From Siphonodentalium dalli (lineage: Eukaryota; Mollusca; Scaphopoda; Gadilida; Siphonodentaliidae), in the NCBI GenBank assembly GCA_032622095.1, contig CP136069.1, positions 200,543,239-200,607,238 of the forward strand: a stretch of 64,000 bases of DNA. Direction: 5' to 3'. The notes under the pieces are model-generated. The model did no database searches. It saw only the letters and a program-made list of their open reading frames with translations, and was not told the origin of the DNA. Positions 11,079-24,259 of this stretch are shown piece by piece. Within the stretch, counting starts at the first letter, position 1; every line of letters starts with the position of its first letter. The position numbers were made by a program, and so were the translations under genes.

Positions 11079-11196
11079 AATCAGATTGTTGTTGTTGTTG
11101 TTGGAATCTGGTGATATGGGGACAATCGAATGGGATTGTTGTTGTTGTTGTTGTTGGAATCTGGTGATATGGGGACCATCGAATGGGATTGTGTAC
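11041..11196. repeat. GTT-rich 55-bp tandem repeat, three units
   Basis: Units consist of (GTT)n followed by GGAATCTGGTGATATGGGGA and ATCGAAT. The number of GTT triplets varies between units. Confidence 0.85.
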
Positions 11197-11225
11197 CTTT
11201 AACCATGTAATTTTTATGACTTTTT

Positions 11226-12225
11226 ATACGCCCTTTTGAAAAAAAGGCCGTATTATAGTATTGGTCGAGCCGTCCGGGCGTCCGTCCGTTAACCTGTTGT
11301 CCGGATGATAACTTTAGTTAGAGTGAACCAAAATTAGTAAAATTTGGTATGTGGGTTTATTAGCCGAAAAGTAAATTCAAGTTCGAATTTGGGTTCCGCC
11401 CGCCAATTTTCACCGGAGTTATGCCCCTTATTTAACGTTTTTTTACTTAGAAAATCCTTGAAATTTGTTGTCCGGATGATAACTTTAGTATAGTTTATCG
11501 GAATGAATCCAAATTTGGTATATTACTTTCTCCCACCAAAACACAGGTCAAGTTCGAACTTGGGTTCTGTACGACCATTTTTGGCAGAGTTATGCCCCTT
11601 TTTCGACTCAGAAAATTCTGTTTTTCTTATGTTTTATGGTTTCCGGATGATAACTCGATTTTGGAATGTTTATACGCAAAACCCGTTTTTTTGTTGATTA
11701 CATATATCAAAATACAGCTCAAGTCCGAATTTCGTTTTAATCCGATAATTTTTGAGAGAGTTATGGCCCCTTTTTTGACGTAATTTGACTTAGAAAATCC
11801 CTGAAATTTGTTGTCCGGATGATAACTTTAGTTAGAGTGAACCGATTTCAATCAAATTTGGTATGTGGGTTTATTAGGAGAAAAGACAGCTCAAGTTCGA
11901 ATTTGGGTTCCGTCCGCCAATTTTCACCGGAGTTATGCCCCTTATTTGACATAATTTGACTTAGAAAATCCCTGAAATTTGTTGTCCGGATGATAACTTT
12001 ACTAGAGCTTATCGGATTCAATGATAATTTGGTATATTACTTTCTCCCACCAAAACACAGGTCAAGTTCAAATTTGAGTTCCGTCCGCCAATTTTTACCA
12101 GAGTTATGCCCCTTTTTTACCAGTTTCCGCCGACCCAAGAGAGGGCGTATATTGCACGCCCAGCGTAGCTCTTGTTTACCAGTTTCCGCCGACCCAAGAT
12201 TGCACGCCCAGCGTAGCTCTTGTTG
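11226..12225. mobile_element. Element with about 172-bp internal tandem units
   Basis: It begins TATACGCCCTTTTGAAAAAA and ends after GAGGGCGTATATTGCACGCC. TCCGGATGATAACTTTAG-type units start near 11297, 11468, 11638, 11810 and 11981. A short terminal segment (CCAGTTTCCGCCGACCCAAG) is duplicated at the right end. No coding capacity is seen. Confidence 0.7.
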
Positions 12226-12269
12226 TGAATGATGTTGTTAGTTGTTTATCATTCTCGATTATATTCCAG

Positions 12270-12495
12270 AGTCTAATGACCTTATGGAGTCTGTAGAGAA
12301 GGAGCAAAGTAAATACAAACAAATGCAAAAACAGATCGGAAAGAAGGGAACCAGTCGTGAAGAACTCACGCTAAAACTTTTGTCAAAGTTTGAAACGAAG
12401 CTACATTCGGCACAGAAAATCTCACAGCAGTATTCCGACGGGATCGAGAAGAGCGAGGGAGAAGAGGAGTCTGGTGATGATAACGATTCATCATG
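12270..12495 (+). CDS. CWC27: CWC27 homologue, KKGTSRE exon
   Basis: This 226-nt exon lies between an ATTCCAG acceptor (AG 12268-12269) and a GTGAGC donor at 12496. The first two bases complete the codon (G+AG, Glu) started in the previous exon. It carries KKGTSREELTLKLLSKFETK, which aligns with the KKGTSREDQTLALLNQFKSK segment typical of CWC27. An acidic tail EEESGDDNDSSW follows, and its last Trp codon is split over the intron (TG-G). Reading on through the donor gives an immediate TGA, so splicing is required. The exon sits between inverted copies of one interspersed repeat (10935-11078 and 14522-14660). Confidence 0.88.
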
Positions 12496-14187
12496 GTGAG
12501 CGTCTTTGTTACATCGATTTTTAGCCACATCAGTACAAGTTTGTCGGCTAGATATTGAGGGTCAACTGAAGGTCAAATGGGGAGTTGTAGACCAGGGTTC
12601 ACGCTGTCCACAAACATTTTTTTTGGCTAATTTTGTGGCCATTTCTGAATATTTTCCAGAAACTTTGGCCACATTGAAAAACTGGAATATTTAGGATCAT
12701 TAGGGTAAAATAATTAAATTAAAAAGAAATATAAATTACAAAAGGCAAAGCGCGAGACTAAAATGCAGGTCCCCCAAAAACAAAACAAAACTGAGAAAAT
12801 TAATATTGCACGTGTGCACCGATATGAGAGTACAAAAACTGTATAAGATATGTAGCTGGTATGGTATACAACATTAAATGTGTAGTGTTCTGACCAACGG
12901 AATAACAAATCATGCCAAAATATTAAAAAAATCATTAATTTAACATCCAAATACTCAGAAAACAGTATCATTGTTATAAACAAACTAGAATGCACTCAGA
13001 GAGATGCCAACATGCGCAAAAATGTAATAAACAATAATTTAAAAAATACTTTCACTGTATTTTACTTAATTTATTTAATTTAATTTAATGTTAGCAAAAA
13101 AAGACAATTGCCATTTCTCATTCATCACAGATAAAAGGCAAATTACTATATCAATCATTTATGTAATTAAAACCAATTCCATGTTGCCGAAAGGATGAGA
13201 CTTTAATATCAATTACATTTTTTTCAGCGACATATTTTCATTTTCATTTTCCGATAGTCAAAGTTGACCAAAGGAGCAATTATAAGAAATAATTAATACT
13301 ATTTGTGTAAATATTGATAGCAGCCAATTTGCAACAATAAATATCAATAATTAATCAATAACAATCATTTTATGTAATAATAATCTTTTCAAACGGTGTT
13401 TGTGTCAACAAATGCGTTTTGTTTTGTGTTACGTCATTCGTCGTATTGACCCGGAACTCGGCTGAAGGTTAGGCTATTCAGCCTATTGCGTCGAATTACG
13501 AAATCGCGTTTTGAATGTCTCTCTTTTCCCGCACGATAAAAAGAGGTCTTCGCACGAACCAAAAATGATAAAACTTCCCAATTATAAGTAAAAATACCCA
13601 AATGAAGGAGTCTATGTAGGTCCCGAAGGAGTCTATGTAGGTCCCGAAGGAGTCTATAGACTATTTGATGTAGAGTTCTGATGGAGAAAATGTAGGTCGA
13701 TCTATTTTTGTCATAACTCTGACGTATTTTGACCTGGGAGAAAAATCAAATCGAGGCTCACTACGAGCATGCCAGTTTTAAATATAGAAACAGGGAATCC
13801 AAATAATTGAAAACAACACATAAAATAAACATAGCAAAAACGCGGCACAGTAAAAATGTCAGAACGCCACGAGGTTTTATGTCGTTTTTTGTGACGTCAT
13901 GGAGTGAAACGGAGTAGGGTGACACCAACGTAATTACATGCAGTGACCATTATTGACACAATCATTGTTGTAATGTTTATGCCCCAATAATACTTCCAGA
14001 ATAAAGTACTAAATATGTTTATTACATTCCTGTGTGATTTACCTTGATTTCTAGTGATTATGAACGATAATTTCACTTGTGAATTATGTCGCTTTAAATA
14101 GCGCTATAAAAATTTAAGAGCCATGGGTATAATGGCAGTATTATTCAGATTTCTGGTAAATCAGATGTTTATAGTTAATTCTAATCA

Positions 14188-14320
14188 ACAGAATAAACAC
14201 TTGATTGAACTGGTGACCTGAAATAATTCATTCAAGGCACGGACTATTTTGTAAAACCCTCAAGCGCAATGTCTCTCATTAATTATTTCACATCACCAGT
14301 TCAATCAAGTGATTACTGTC
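14188..14320. repeat. Hairpin with GATTGAACTGGTGA stems
   Basis: CACTTGATTGAACTGGTGA at 14199-14217 is perfectly inverted at 14293-14311. Outer bases and an inner GAAATAATT segment also pair. Confidence 0.7.
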
Positions 14321-14521
14321 TATACATTTGTGCATAGTTCAACCGTTGTGTTCTCTGGAACGGTACAGTCAACGTGGTTGGATTTTTCAACAATCTCAGT
14401 TCATTGCTACTTTTTTACAATGGAGATAGTGTTTGGATTCTAACTGATTTGTTTTATTCAATAAAATAAGTTCATAATATGTCTTTAAAGATGTCCTGTA
14501 TGATTTGACACCTTAAAAGTA

Positions 14522-14660
14522 CGATGGTCCCCATATAATCAGATTCCAACAACAACAACAACATTTTTGGAAAGTTGTCAGAATTAATTAATTGCCCAAA
14601 AATAATGCTAACCACTGTCAACTATAGTATAAAATTGCCCAAAACGTGTTATTTATCAAC
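14522..14660. repeat. Right arm, inverted partner of 10935-11078
   Basis: It reads CGATGGTCCCCATAT, then a (CAA)n block, then CTAACCACTGTCAACT, the reverse complement of the left arm. A further part of the family extends to about 14880 and matches 32820-32910 and 55240-55330. Confidence 0.75.
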
Positions 14661-16468
14661 ATGTTGTTCGACGAAATTTGGCCTTATTATTAACAGAAAG
14701 CCTCTTGATTTTAGAGTTATCCATCTTCACCCGCAATTTGGTCCGAGACCGTTGGCTCATCCATTGTTTACTGGGCCACTTATAATTCTTGTTGGTGAAA
14801 AATTTTAGTTTTCTAAAATCGATATCTGATCACTCCGAGCTTTGATAGGTGGGTTCCTCGACTCAAATCAAATATTTTTGACCCCCGAATCCAAATAGAT
14901 AGTAATTGAGGGGTGCTTAATCGGATTATGCATCTTTAAAACCAACATCTGTATGTTTCTGTACCAGAAAATAATTAGATGGAACCCACAAGCCAATTTA
15001 ATGGCATGTTTCAATGGCCATCTATCATCTTTCGAAAGAGTAAATTTTAACACGTTTTGAATTTTTGTTAGCCTGTACAAAATTTTTAAAGAATCCCTCT
15101 TATGAAGTGCATCCATGCTCAGGCCTGCAAATTTGAGGCGACCGACCATTCAGTTCGCCTAGAGGTTATCTAAAATGAAAATGCAGCGAACGAAAAACAG
15201 GTCGTGCCAAAGTTTTATAAATGCAGGTCTCGCGATAACTAATTCTCACCTTAATTTGTGCTCAATCATGTCCCATAATGAGACATTCAAATTAATTATG
15301 GTAGTTCAATGAGTTGCCCATCTGTAGTTAATAATACCAGTTGTAGTGATTATAACAGTTTGTGTATTAAACTCTCCTTCTAACCTATGGTATGGGTTAC
15401 CTAAGAACAAAACAGGCGAACAAAAAATATGTTACACATAATTTTGAAACCTGCAGGGCTGCATGCTTCAGTCGATCGAAAGCAGTAGATAATAAAGAGC
15501 GTTCTCAATGAGCTTAGGTGACCACATTACTTGTTGATTTTTGCGATGTCTTTGTGACAGCAACATGGTTCGCACTGCCACTTTCCATATTTGTCAGTGG
15601 CAAATATAATTCACATTTGAAAAAAAATATTTAATTTGTTTTGATGTGCCATTCTGATGATGCAACCTAATAATTTAAAAATTATACAATGTTATATTTG
15701 GGTGCTTGGTTTTATTGTTCTTTGATAAACAACAGTAGAGAGACAAGAATTATTAAAGAAAGTGTATCAGATAATTCCTCTACACCGTCCACAATTGCAA
15801 CAACATTATTTTTATAAAGCAATTTCAAGAGTACAAATAGCTCTTTTTTCAATAAAACACAGACAAAACCGAAGATTGGGTTTATTATTTGTCTATAAAG
15901 GCATAATAAACTGGTTTATTTCTGATGCCGTGAGCGTTCACAGCGAAATCTCTCAGAGTTTAAATGGCATTGGCCTTGATGGAGGGTGTTAACAAGATAG
16001 AGTTCTCTTCCTTGATGGAGGGTCTTAACAAGATAGAGTTCTCCCTCTTGCTACACCATGAATGTTATTGTGAGACCACCTGATATCTGGATGATAACTT
16101 TAGTTATAGTTATAGTTATCTGATTGTTTTCAAATTTGATATGTGGATTACTCTCATGAAACTGCAGGCAAAGTTAAAAAATTTGGTCTTGTCCTCCCAT
16201 TTCTACCACAGTTAGTCCTTGTCGTCTTATATTTTTCCGATTATTTTGTATTGGTTGATAACTTTAGTTTTATTTATCTACTCATTTTTACCAGAGTTAT
16301 GACCCTTGTTGACTTAGAATTCCAGATTATTTTGGTTTCTGGATGATTGAGTTAGAATTTACTGATTATTTTGGTGTCTAATCAAATAAAGCTAGGTATA
16401 TATATAATCTGGTGTCTAATGTAATATGTTAAGCAAAATTTGATTCAATGATTGTTCCCAGGATCAAT

Positions 16469-16572
16469 TTCTAAACAAAGCCACCGGTCAAATAAAGCCA
16501 CATTCTAAACAAAGCCACCGGTCAAATAAAGCCACATTCTAAACAAAGCCACCGGTCAAATAAAGCCACATT
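16469..16572. repeat. 34-bp tandem repeat, three units
   Basis: The unit TTCTAAACAAAGCCACCGGT plus CAAATAAAGCCACA is nearly identical in all copies. Confidence 0.9.
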
Positions 16573-16762
16573 ATTTATGGGACATGTGGCCTAGCCCATT
16601 TTTCTGTCCCATTAGAATGTATGTATTAGATGAGTACACTGTAATTGACATGATAAATGCCAAATTTGATTATAAATTCGCGGTTGTCTACCTTCTATAA
16701 TCAAATCCAATATTACTTGAAAACTGAATCAGAGCATTTAACAACATCTGTTTCTAATATTA

Positions 16763-17328
16763 ACAATGGCCACAGCATTGTGGACACAGCTGGACCAAAA
16801 TTTACTTTTGCCAAATGAAAATATTTTTTGCCAAATTATATTAGCATTTGCCAAATGCTATCCTTGATAGTATCATTTTCTGCAACCTTAATTATTATGT
16901 TTCGACATTCGCGGGTTGAACGACTTTTGATATCGATAGAAAAAGCAGTTATTAATAATAAATTATACTGGCATCTCTATTGTGGTCTATCATACAACAA
17001 TAAGCCAATCACCGAACAATACAATTGTAGAAAGGTTGCTTCATCAGAAGGGCACATCACAGGAGGATTGGTAATCCCTCCAACCATAAGTACTAATGCT
17101 ATGAGATTAACTGCTTGTTAACAGAGGTGTTGTTAACTTCCCCTAAACCTTATAAAACACCACTAATATAATTATGTTTTAAGAGTTTCCTGAAATCGGT
17201 AATGATTGACCAATATTTTTCAAATTGCTTGAGGAATTAAAAAATGACTTGCCAAATGAAAATATTTTTTGCCAAATGTGAATTATTTTTGCCATTGGCA
17301 AATTTGGCAAGTGGCAGCGCGAACCCTG
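16763..17328. mobile_element. Degraded hAT-type nonautonomous element
   Basis: The right end GGCAGCGCGAACCCTG and the arrays of TTTGCCAAATG on both sides parallel the element at 36416-37491 (which has TTAGCCAAATG). The left end is eroded (ACAGCTGGACCAAAA). A related left end may lie at about 15568 (GGTTCGCACTGCCAC), so the true limit is uncertain. Confidence 0.5.
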
Positions 17329-17406
17329 GAACTAGGCTACATTTTATTACCATATCCGACCAACAGGAAATCTGATCAAATATCTTATGGATAAAGTCCA
17401 TGTTAA

Positions 17407-17617
17407 CCCTTTCATGAGTCACGCTGGTGCAGCATTAGAGAACATGTGCCACCGCATTCTCCATAGGAAGCCTCGCATATATAAGAGATTACACTGGCTT
17501 AAAAGGTCAAGGTAAATATTGTTAGGCCAATGTTGTCTCTTGTATATGCGAGGCTCCCTGTGGAGAATGCGCTGGCACATGATCTCTAATGCTGCACCAG
17601 CGTGACTCATGAAAGGG
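17407..17617. mobile_element. MITE with CCCTTTCATGAGTCACGC ends (second TTAA family)
   Basis: The left flank is TTAA and the right flank is TAAT, probably a mutated TTAA. The inverted ends run through GGTGCAGCATTAGAGA. The interior is a degenerate version of the core hairpin (CTCGCATATATAAGAGA). Relatives are at 29894-30104 and single ends at 31041 and 22985-23029. Confidence 0.65.
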
Positions 17618-17649
17618 TAATTATGGGAGACATGCATATATATGGGAAT

Positions 17650-20600
17650 TAGTCTAGGCTGTGCTGGGGGGTGATCGTCGCACATCGGGGGAATTTATGC
17701 GACCATCATTTTCTTATGGGAAAATTACTCTAGTTTTCGAATTCAGAGGGCGCCGACCCGAGATAGGTGACAAAATATAACTTTTCACTATGTTTCATAG
17801 GGTACCCTACCTAAAAAATGACATATTTTCAAAGGTTAACAGGCATTAGCCAACTGGTTAACAGGGCAGCAACATCGGAAAGATTGTAAACATATATGCA
17901 AAATATGGAACGAATATAGACACTTAATCAGATTCAACATCGTTTTTCTGCGTTCGTTCTGATTTCGTGACGTCATGGTAAAATATGTAGCGTGACGCGT
18001 CAAACATTCATGGCGATTCAGACAAAGTGTTGTGCGTCAACTCTGTGCAAAGATAGCATATCTGTCGAATTCTTCCAAGTTGTATATTTTTGGAAATGGA
18101 AGGGTACCCCCTATATAATGATGTTCATACTTACATTATATCTTTCCAAGTATTGACATAATAGACAAAAACTTAACCCTCCCCCCAATTTCACAAATAA
18201 CCACATATGTGTGTCCATGCAGTTTGTGTCCACCAAATAAATTGACAATGCACAGTTTACCTTTTCATATTGTGTAGAATCGTACGGCGCCACTGATAAT
18301 GTAAAACATCGTTCAAATCCTAGATTAGGAAGGTAATATAAAATCCAAGATGGCGTCCAAGATGGCCGCCAATTTTTATATTGACACTCTATACACCAGA
18401 TGTATGGTAACCGGACTAGATCATCAACTCTGTGCAAATATAGCATATCTGTCGAATTCTTCCAAGTTAAATATTTTGGCAAATGGAAGGGTATTGCCTA
18501 CAAAATGATGTTCCTATCTTTATTATATATCTCCAAATGGTAAACTAACCGAGAAAAGCTTAACCCTCACCCCAATTTCACAAATAGCCAATAAAATGCA
18601 CCTATGCAGGTTGTTTCCAATAAAACATCGACAATGCACATTTTGTAGTGTCATATAGGGCAGAACCATCCGGGGACATGGAGAATGTAAGATTCCGTTC
18701 AAATCCTAGATTATGAAGGTAATAAAATCCAAGATGGCGTCCAAGATGGTTGCCAAGTTTAATATCGGCACTCTGTGCACACTGAGTGTGCACACCGGTT
18801 GTAACTGATCTTTATTTCATAGAGGCTGTATTGTAATATGTATAAGTCAACTGGTTACGTATAACCAATGATGGAGACCAAAATGGCCGCCATAAAACTA
18901 AAAAATGTTCCGATAAAATTACCTGCTTCCGAGTTGCAATGTTGTGTCATCTGCATGTTATGAGTTTTGTAGCTTATTCGTTCGTGCATATATGTCTCTT
19001 GATAATGTGATCAGAATCCAATAAAACTGTTGGCATTGAGAAATTAAATGCTCATTTTATTTCTCAAAATCGACATGCAATGCCAAATTGCCACAATGGG
19101 ATAGTGTTTCAACCTGACATCCATTTTGTGGTATACAAGTCAACGTTCTGCTTGGTGGTGAAACTGCTGACTTTTATATTAGTACAATAAGAATTGAAGC
19201 TACAATGCCGACTAAATATACATATTCAATCATCAATAACCAATGTAGGTGTCCATGGTAGTGACTCATTAGACCCGCTTACACAAACCGTCAAGCAATA
19301 ACAACCAATTTAGAATCCTGATAAGTGCGGGTATGCAAAGAATGGACAATTTATTTTATATATCTCATCAATGTTGTCAATGCGTACTGGGGTAATTGAT
19401 TTTCACGTTCATTGGAGTGATGTTCTATTGAAATAACCGAAACAAATCTCAAACAAATCTGACAAAATACGTATCTGTGTCGTTATATTCTCGCTATGGT
19501 CCCATCAGACGTGGATTTATGCTTATTTACTTAAGCAGTTCATTTGAGTATTTGCTTATCTGTACTTAATTCTATGCCGCTTGATATGCGTGGTTGCAGG
19601 TGTATTAATTATTTTATTGAATACACATTGACGACCAATAGTATAATTGTTGTCCTGCTAATGTACTATAGATCTTGTATGTCTGAGTAGTGGCTGATGC
19701 CTTCGGCGAGTTATATATATGCATTCGCTTCCATATTATTTTATATCTTCCCGGCTGTCCAGAATTCGCGTTGCTATCACAATATATTTAAACACGTTAT
19801 ATGCATTCAGTATTTAACTTCATACAAGGCATTGGTCATTTTAAATAATATCAAGTTACTTGGAGCTTACCCCAAGAATGTTATATGTATCTGACCGAAA
19901 GCATATATGCAAGCATGCGATTATCACAAATATCAGATAATGTACATAGGTGTGGTAGTTATTGCGTGCATTCATCTAAGTAGACGTCCCAGAAAACAAT
20001 TGATTTAAATCCTTATTTTAGCTTAATATTGAGGAATTTGAATCCGTAATGGGTCGGTATATTTTGAGTAAGTTTACCTTGTGAGCACCATACAATCAAA
20101 CCAGGTTCCATCGTTGCATGTGGCGACGGTCCTATATTCGACAATGACACACGTTCTTGTTTGCATGTTGGATTGAATGTATGACATATATAGACAATCG
20201 CAGTTGGACATTTGAGGGCTGTTGGACCTATTTGCTCATAATATGGATTCTTCTGCGACATGGGGCAAGGCATATAGTAAACTTACACATAGTATCCCAC
20301 ACATATGAAACTTCGAAAGTAGCAACACCCTTTGCTTCCAGCATATTAAATTAGTAATCTCTCTACTTTCTTATGTGTACACCTGGTAGGAATTTAGATC
20401 GAGATACTTCATGCTTTGAGTTATGGTAATGTACGTGTAAAATTGCACACAAATAATGCAAACATATTTGCCCTTTGAAAACCAGTTAAGTGTTACATTT
20501 AATAAATGGATCTAGTCTCGACTAAGGTTGTGCGATTGAAGTTAATTTGTCTTCAAAATTGTCGATTCTAACTCGCCACCTTATTAAATCGAAAAAAGAA

Positions 20601-22972
20601 ATATTTCTTATAATTTGAATTTAGTCCCAATATTAATAAAATTCGTCCATTTTTCTATATATACCCATGCCATTCAGTGCCATTTATGAATTACTTATGA
20701 TAAACAATTACTTGTTGGGAACAATCACGTATCCAGCTGAAGAGTAATTTGATTGCATCATATGATTGGTCAGGTCAATTTAATCCAACAACACTGTCAC
20801 AGTGAATTAACTATTGCAACTTCTCGGCTTATCGTACTTGGCAGAAATGCCCGCGCACATGTGCCAACCAACTTTTTTATAGTGTTCCCCGAGTTGACAG
20901 CTAATGATTAAATTAGGTTCACATAAGACCAGAACATCAACTTAATCGTGTCACCGGCTGTGTAGATCCGATAGATGTATGTTACTCATTGCTGATAAGT
21001 ACCAGCATGATGAAGTCATGTTATCGGTGGTTAAATGTCTAACGAAATTGTCTACGAGTGGATAGGCCTTATCCAATATAAAATATGGCAGAAACTTATT
21101 ATTTCTTCGTCTCTTGACGAAATGGATGATCATCATAACAAAACGCTCAATAGATGTATTAATATATTGCGACAGCGACGTGAAACCTGAACTGCAGGTG
21201 TGAAATAAAATGATATGGAAGTGAGGGCATAAACCTGTGAATTAACTCGTCAACCACCCATGACTATAGTACGTTGGTGGGAAATTGATTTAAACTATCG
21301 GTTGCAACTGCGAATAGTTCATAAAATGAGTATTCGCAACGAACATGTAACCGTTTATTGTTATCTAAATCTTCAGAGTTGAGAATTACTAAACAAATAC
21401 GAATTAGAACTGCTTATGTAAACACCCATTTCCGTGCGGGGTGGCATCCCGAGGAAATGTAGAGAAAACAGTTTTAGTTCGGTCTAAATTGCTGGTGATT
21501 ATTGTCCGTTATTACATTGGAACATCGCTTCTTTGAACGTAGAAACCAACTACCATGGTAATCAGTTGACGACATTAGCGGGGTAATGTGAACACAGTTG
21601 GCCAACATTTTCGTATAAACAAAATATCCGCAATTATTGTAGGTCCGTTATCTCCAGACGGTTTACGATTGCGGGTCTAATGTGCTACTAGCATGGACAA
21701 ACTCCTTTATTTATTGATACTTGAATATATAACTATTAGTGCATACACTGCATAGGCATGTTTTAATCGGCATTGTGGCTTCCATTATTGCTATACTAAT
21801 GTGGATGTTTGCAGTTGTAGCATCGTGTAGCAGAACATTGATATATATACCATCAAATGATTGGATGTCAGTTTGAAATTCGGTCCTAATTAGGCAATTT
21901 GACATTATATGATGTCGTTATTTTCGAGAAATTAATGAACAGTTACTATCTTAATGTCCCTAGTTTCATCAGATACGGATCATGTTGGACACAATGACAT
22001 ATATGTACGAACAAAAAAGCTACAACAGTCATACCATGTGATTTTATTGCAACTCAGAAGTTGGTCGTTTTATCGGAACAGTTCTGTTTATTTTGGCGGC
22101 CATTTTGGTCTTCATCATCGGTTTTACGTCGCCAATTGCCTTATACGTATTAAGATACAGACTCCATCCAAGACAAGGCCATATTACATAAAGCACTCGC
22201 GATGATCTAGTCCGTTACCATACATCTGGTGTATAGAGTGTCAATATAAAAATTGGCGGCCATCTTGGACGCCATCTTGGATTTTATTACCTTCCTAATC
22301 TAGGATTTGAACGATGTTTTACATTATCAATGTCGCCGTACGATTCTACACAACATGAAAAGGTAAACTGTGCATTGTCAATTTATTTGGTGGACACAAA
22401 CTGCATGGGCACATATATGTGGTTATTTGTGAAATTGGGGGAGGGTTAAGTTTTTGTCTATTATGTCAATACTTGGAAAGATATAATGTAAGTATGAACA
22501 TCATTATATAGGGGGTACCCTTCCATTTCCAAAAATATATAACTTGGAAGAATTCGATAGATATGCTATCTTTGCACAGAGTTGACGCACAACACTTTGT
22601 CTGAATCGCCATGAATGTTTGACGCGTCACGCTACATATTTTACCATGACGTCACGAAATCAGAACGAAAGCATGAAAACGATGTTGAATCTGATTAAGT
22701 GTCTATATTCATTCCATAATTTGCAAATATGTTTACAATCTTTCCTATGTTGATGCCCTGTTAACCAGTTGGCTAATGCCTGTTAACCTCTGAAAATATG
22801 TCATTTTTTAGGTAGGGTACCCTATGAAACATAGTGAAAAGTTATATTTTGTCACCTATCTCGGCTCGGCGCCCTCTGAATTCGAAAACTAGAGTAATTT
22901 TCCCATAAGAAAATGATGGTTGCATAAATTCCCCCGATGTGCGACGATCACCCCCCAGCACAGCCTAGACTA
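17650..22972. repeat. Giant 5.3-kb palindrome
   Basis: The outer 777 bp on each side (17650-18426 and 22199-22972) are near identical in inverted orientation, with only two differences in the first ~125 bp. Both ends begin TAGTCTAGGCTGTGCTGGGG when read inward. Further in, the inverted match continues but is much more diverged. Paired anchors include AATGGCCGCC at 18885 with 22092, GGATGTCAG at 19120 with 21870, GCGGGTCTAATG at 19270 with 21675, and CTTCCATAT.ATTTTAT at 19729 with 21215. The left side carries an extra ~365-bp tandem unit. No transposase is visible, and no target duplication is clear. Confidence 0.8.
18041..18790. repeat. Tandem duplication of a ~370-bp unit within the left palindrome arm
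   Basis: Unit 1 starts near 18041 and unit 2 near 18424. Both contain CTCTGTGCAAA.ATAGCATAT, GTCGAATTCTTCCAAGTT and CCAAGATGGCGTCCAAGATG. Minus-strand frames in the two units read alike (LGFERCFTLS and LGFERNLTFS), and the right arm reads LGFERCFTLS on the + strand. I recognise no family. Confidence 0.75.
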
Positions 22973-23061
22973 AATACATTGGCACAGGGTTTTCACTAAA
23001 TTTCAGGAAGCTCCAGTCACGAAAGGGTTTAAATATGTTTATATAATAATTAAAACAATTT

Positions 23062-24259
23062 CACATACATAATTAACATAACATAGATTTTATAGATATC
23101 TGTAGACATACATATTTAACATAGATTTTATAGATATCCGTAGACATACATAATTAACATAACATAGATTTTATAGATATCCATAGACATACATAATGAA
23201 CATAAACATAGATTTTATAGATATCCGTAGACATACATAATTAACATAGATTTTATAGATATCCGTAGACAAACATAATGAACATACATGTAAACATAGA
23301 TTTTATAGATATCCGTAGACATACATAATTAACATAGATTTTATAGATATCCGTAGACATACATAATTAACATAGATTTTATAGATATCGGTAGAGATAC
23401 ATAATTAACATAGATTTTATAGATATCCGTAGACATACATAATTAACATAGATTTTATAGATATCCATAGACATACATAATTAACATAGATTTTATAGAT
23501 ATCCGTAGACATACATAATTAACATAGATTTTATAGATATCCGTAGACATACATAATTAACATAGATTTTATAGATATCCGTAGACATACATAATTAACA
23601 TAGATTTTATAGATATCCGTAGACATACATAATTAACATAGATTTTATAGATATCCGTAGACATACATAATTAACATAGATTTTATAGATATCCGTAGAC
23701 ATACATAATTAACATAGATTTTATAGATATCCGTAGACATACATAATGAACATACATGTAAACATAGATTTTATAGATATCCGTAGACATACATAATTAA
23801 CATAGATTTTATAGATATCCGTAGACATACATAATTAACATATATTATATAGATATCCGTAGACATACATAATTAACATAGATTTTATAGATATCCGTAG
23901 ACATACATAATTAACATAGATTTTATAGATATCCGTAGACATACATAATTAACATAGATTTTATAGATATCCGTAGACATACATAATTAACATAGATTTT
24001 ATAGATATCCGTAGACATACATAATTAACATAGATTTTATAGATATCCGTAGACATACATAATTAACATAGATTTTATAGATATCCGTAGACATACATAA
24101 TTAACATAGATTTTATAGATATCCGTAGACATACATAATTAACATAGATTTTATAGATATCCGTAGACATACATAATTAACATAGATTTTATAGATATCC
24201 GTAGACATACATAATTAACATAGATTTTATAGATATCCGTAGACATACATAATTAACAT
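23062..24259. repeat. 38-bp minisatellite, about 31 units
   Basis: The unit is ACATAGATTTTATAGATATC followed by CGTAGACATACATAATTA. Units are very uniform, with a few carrying CATACATGTA insertions. The array lies in the last CWC27 intron. Confidence 0.95.

Larger units (their letters stand above)
9215..12269 (+). other. CWC27 intron, 3055 bp, phase 1
   Basis: This intron holds the exon-derived array, a long hairpin, an inverted repeat arm with GTT-rich tandem units and an element with 172-bp internal repeats. From 10110 to 10930 it is AT-rich, with no feature seen apart from the segment shared with 5.0 kb. Confidence 0.8.

Noticed and set aside
17650-22972. Polinton/Maverick based on AG...CT-type long inverted ends
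   Set aside because: The length is far below that of such elements, no capsid, polymerase or integrase frame is visible, and no 6-bp target duplication is present.
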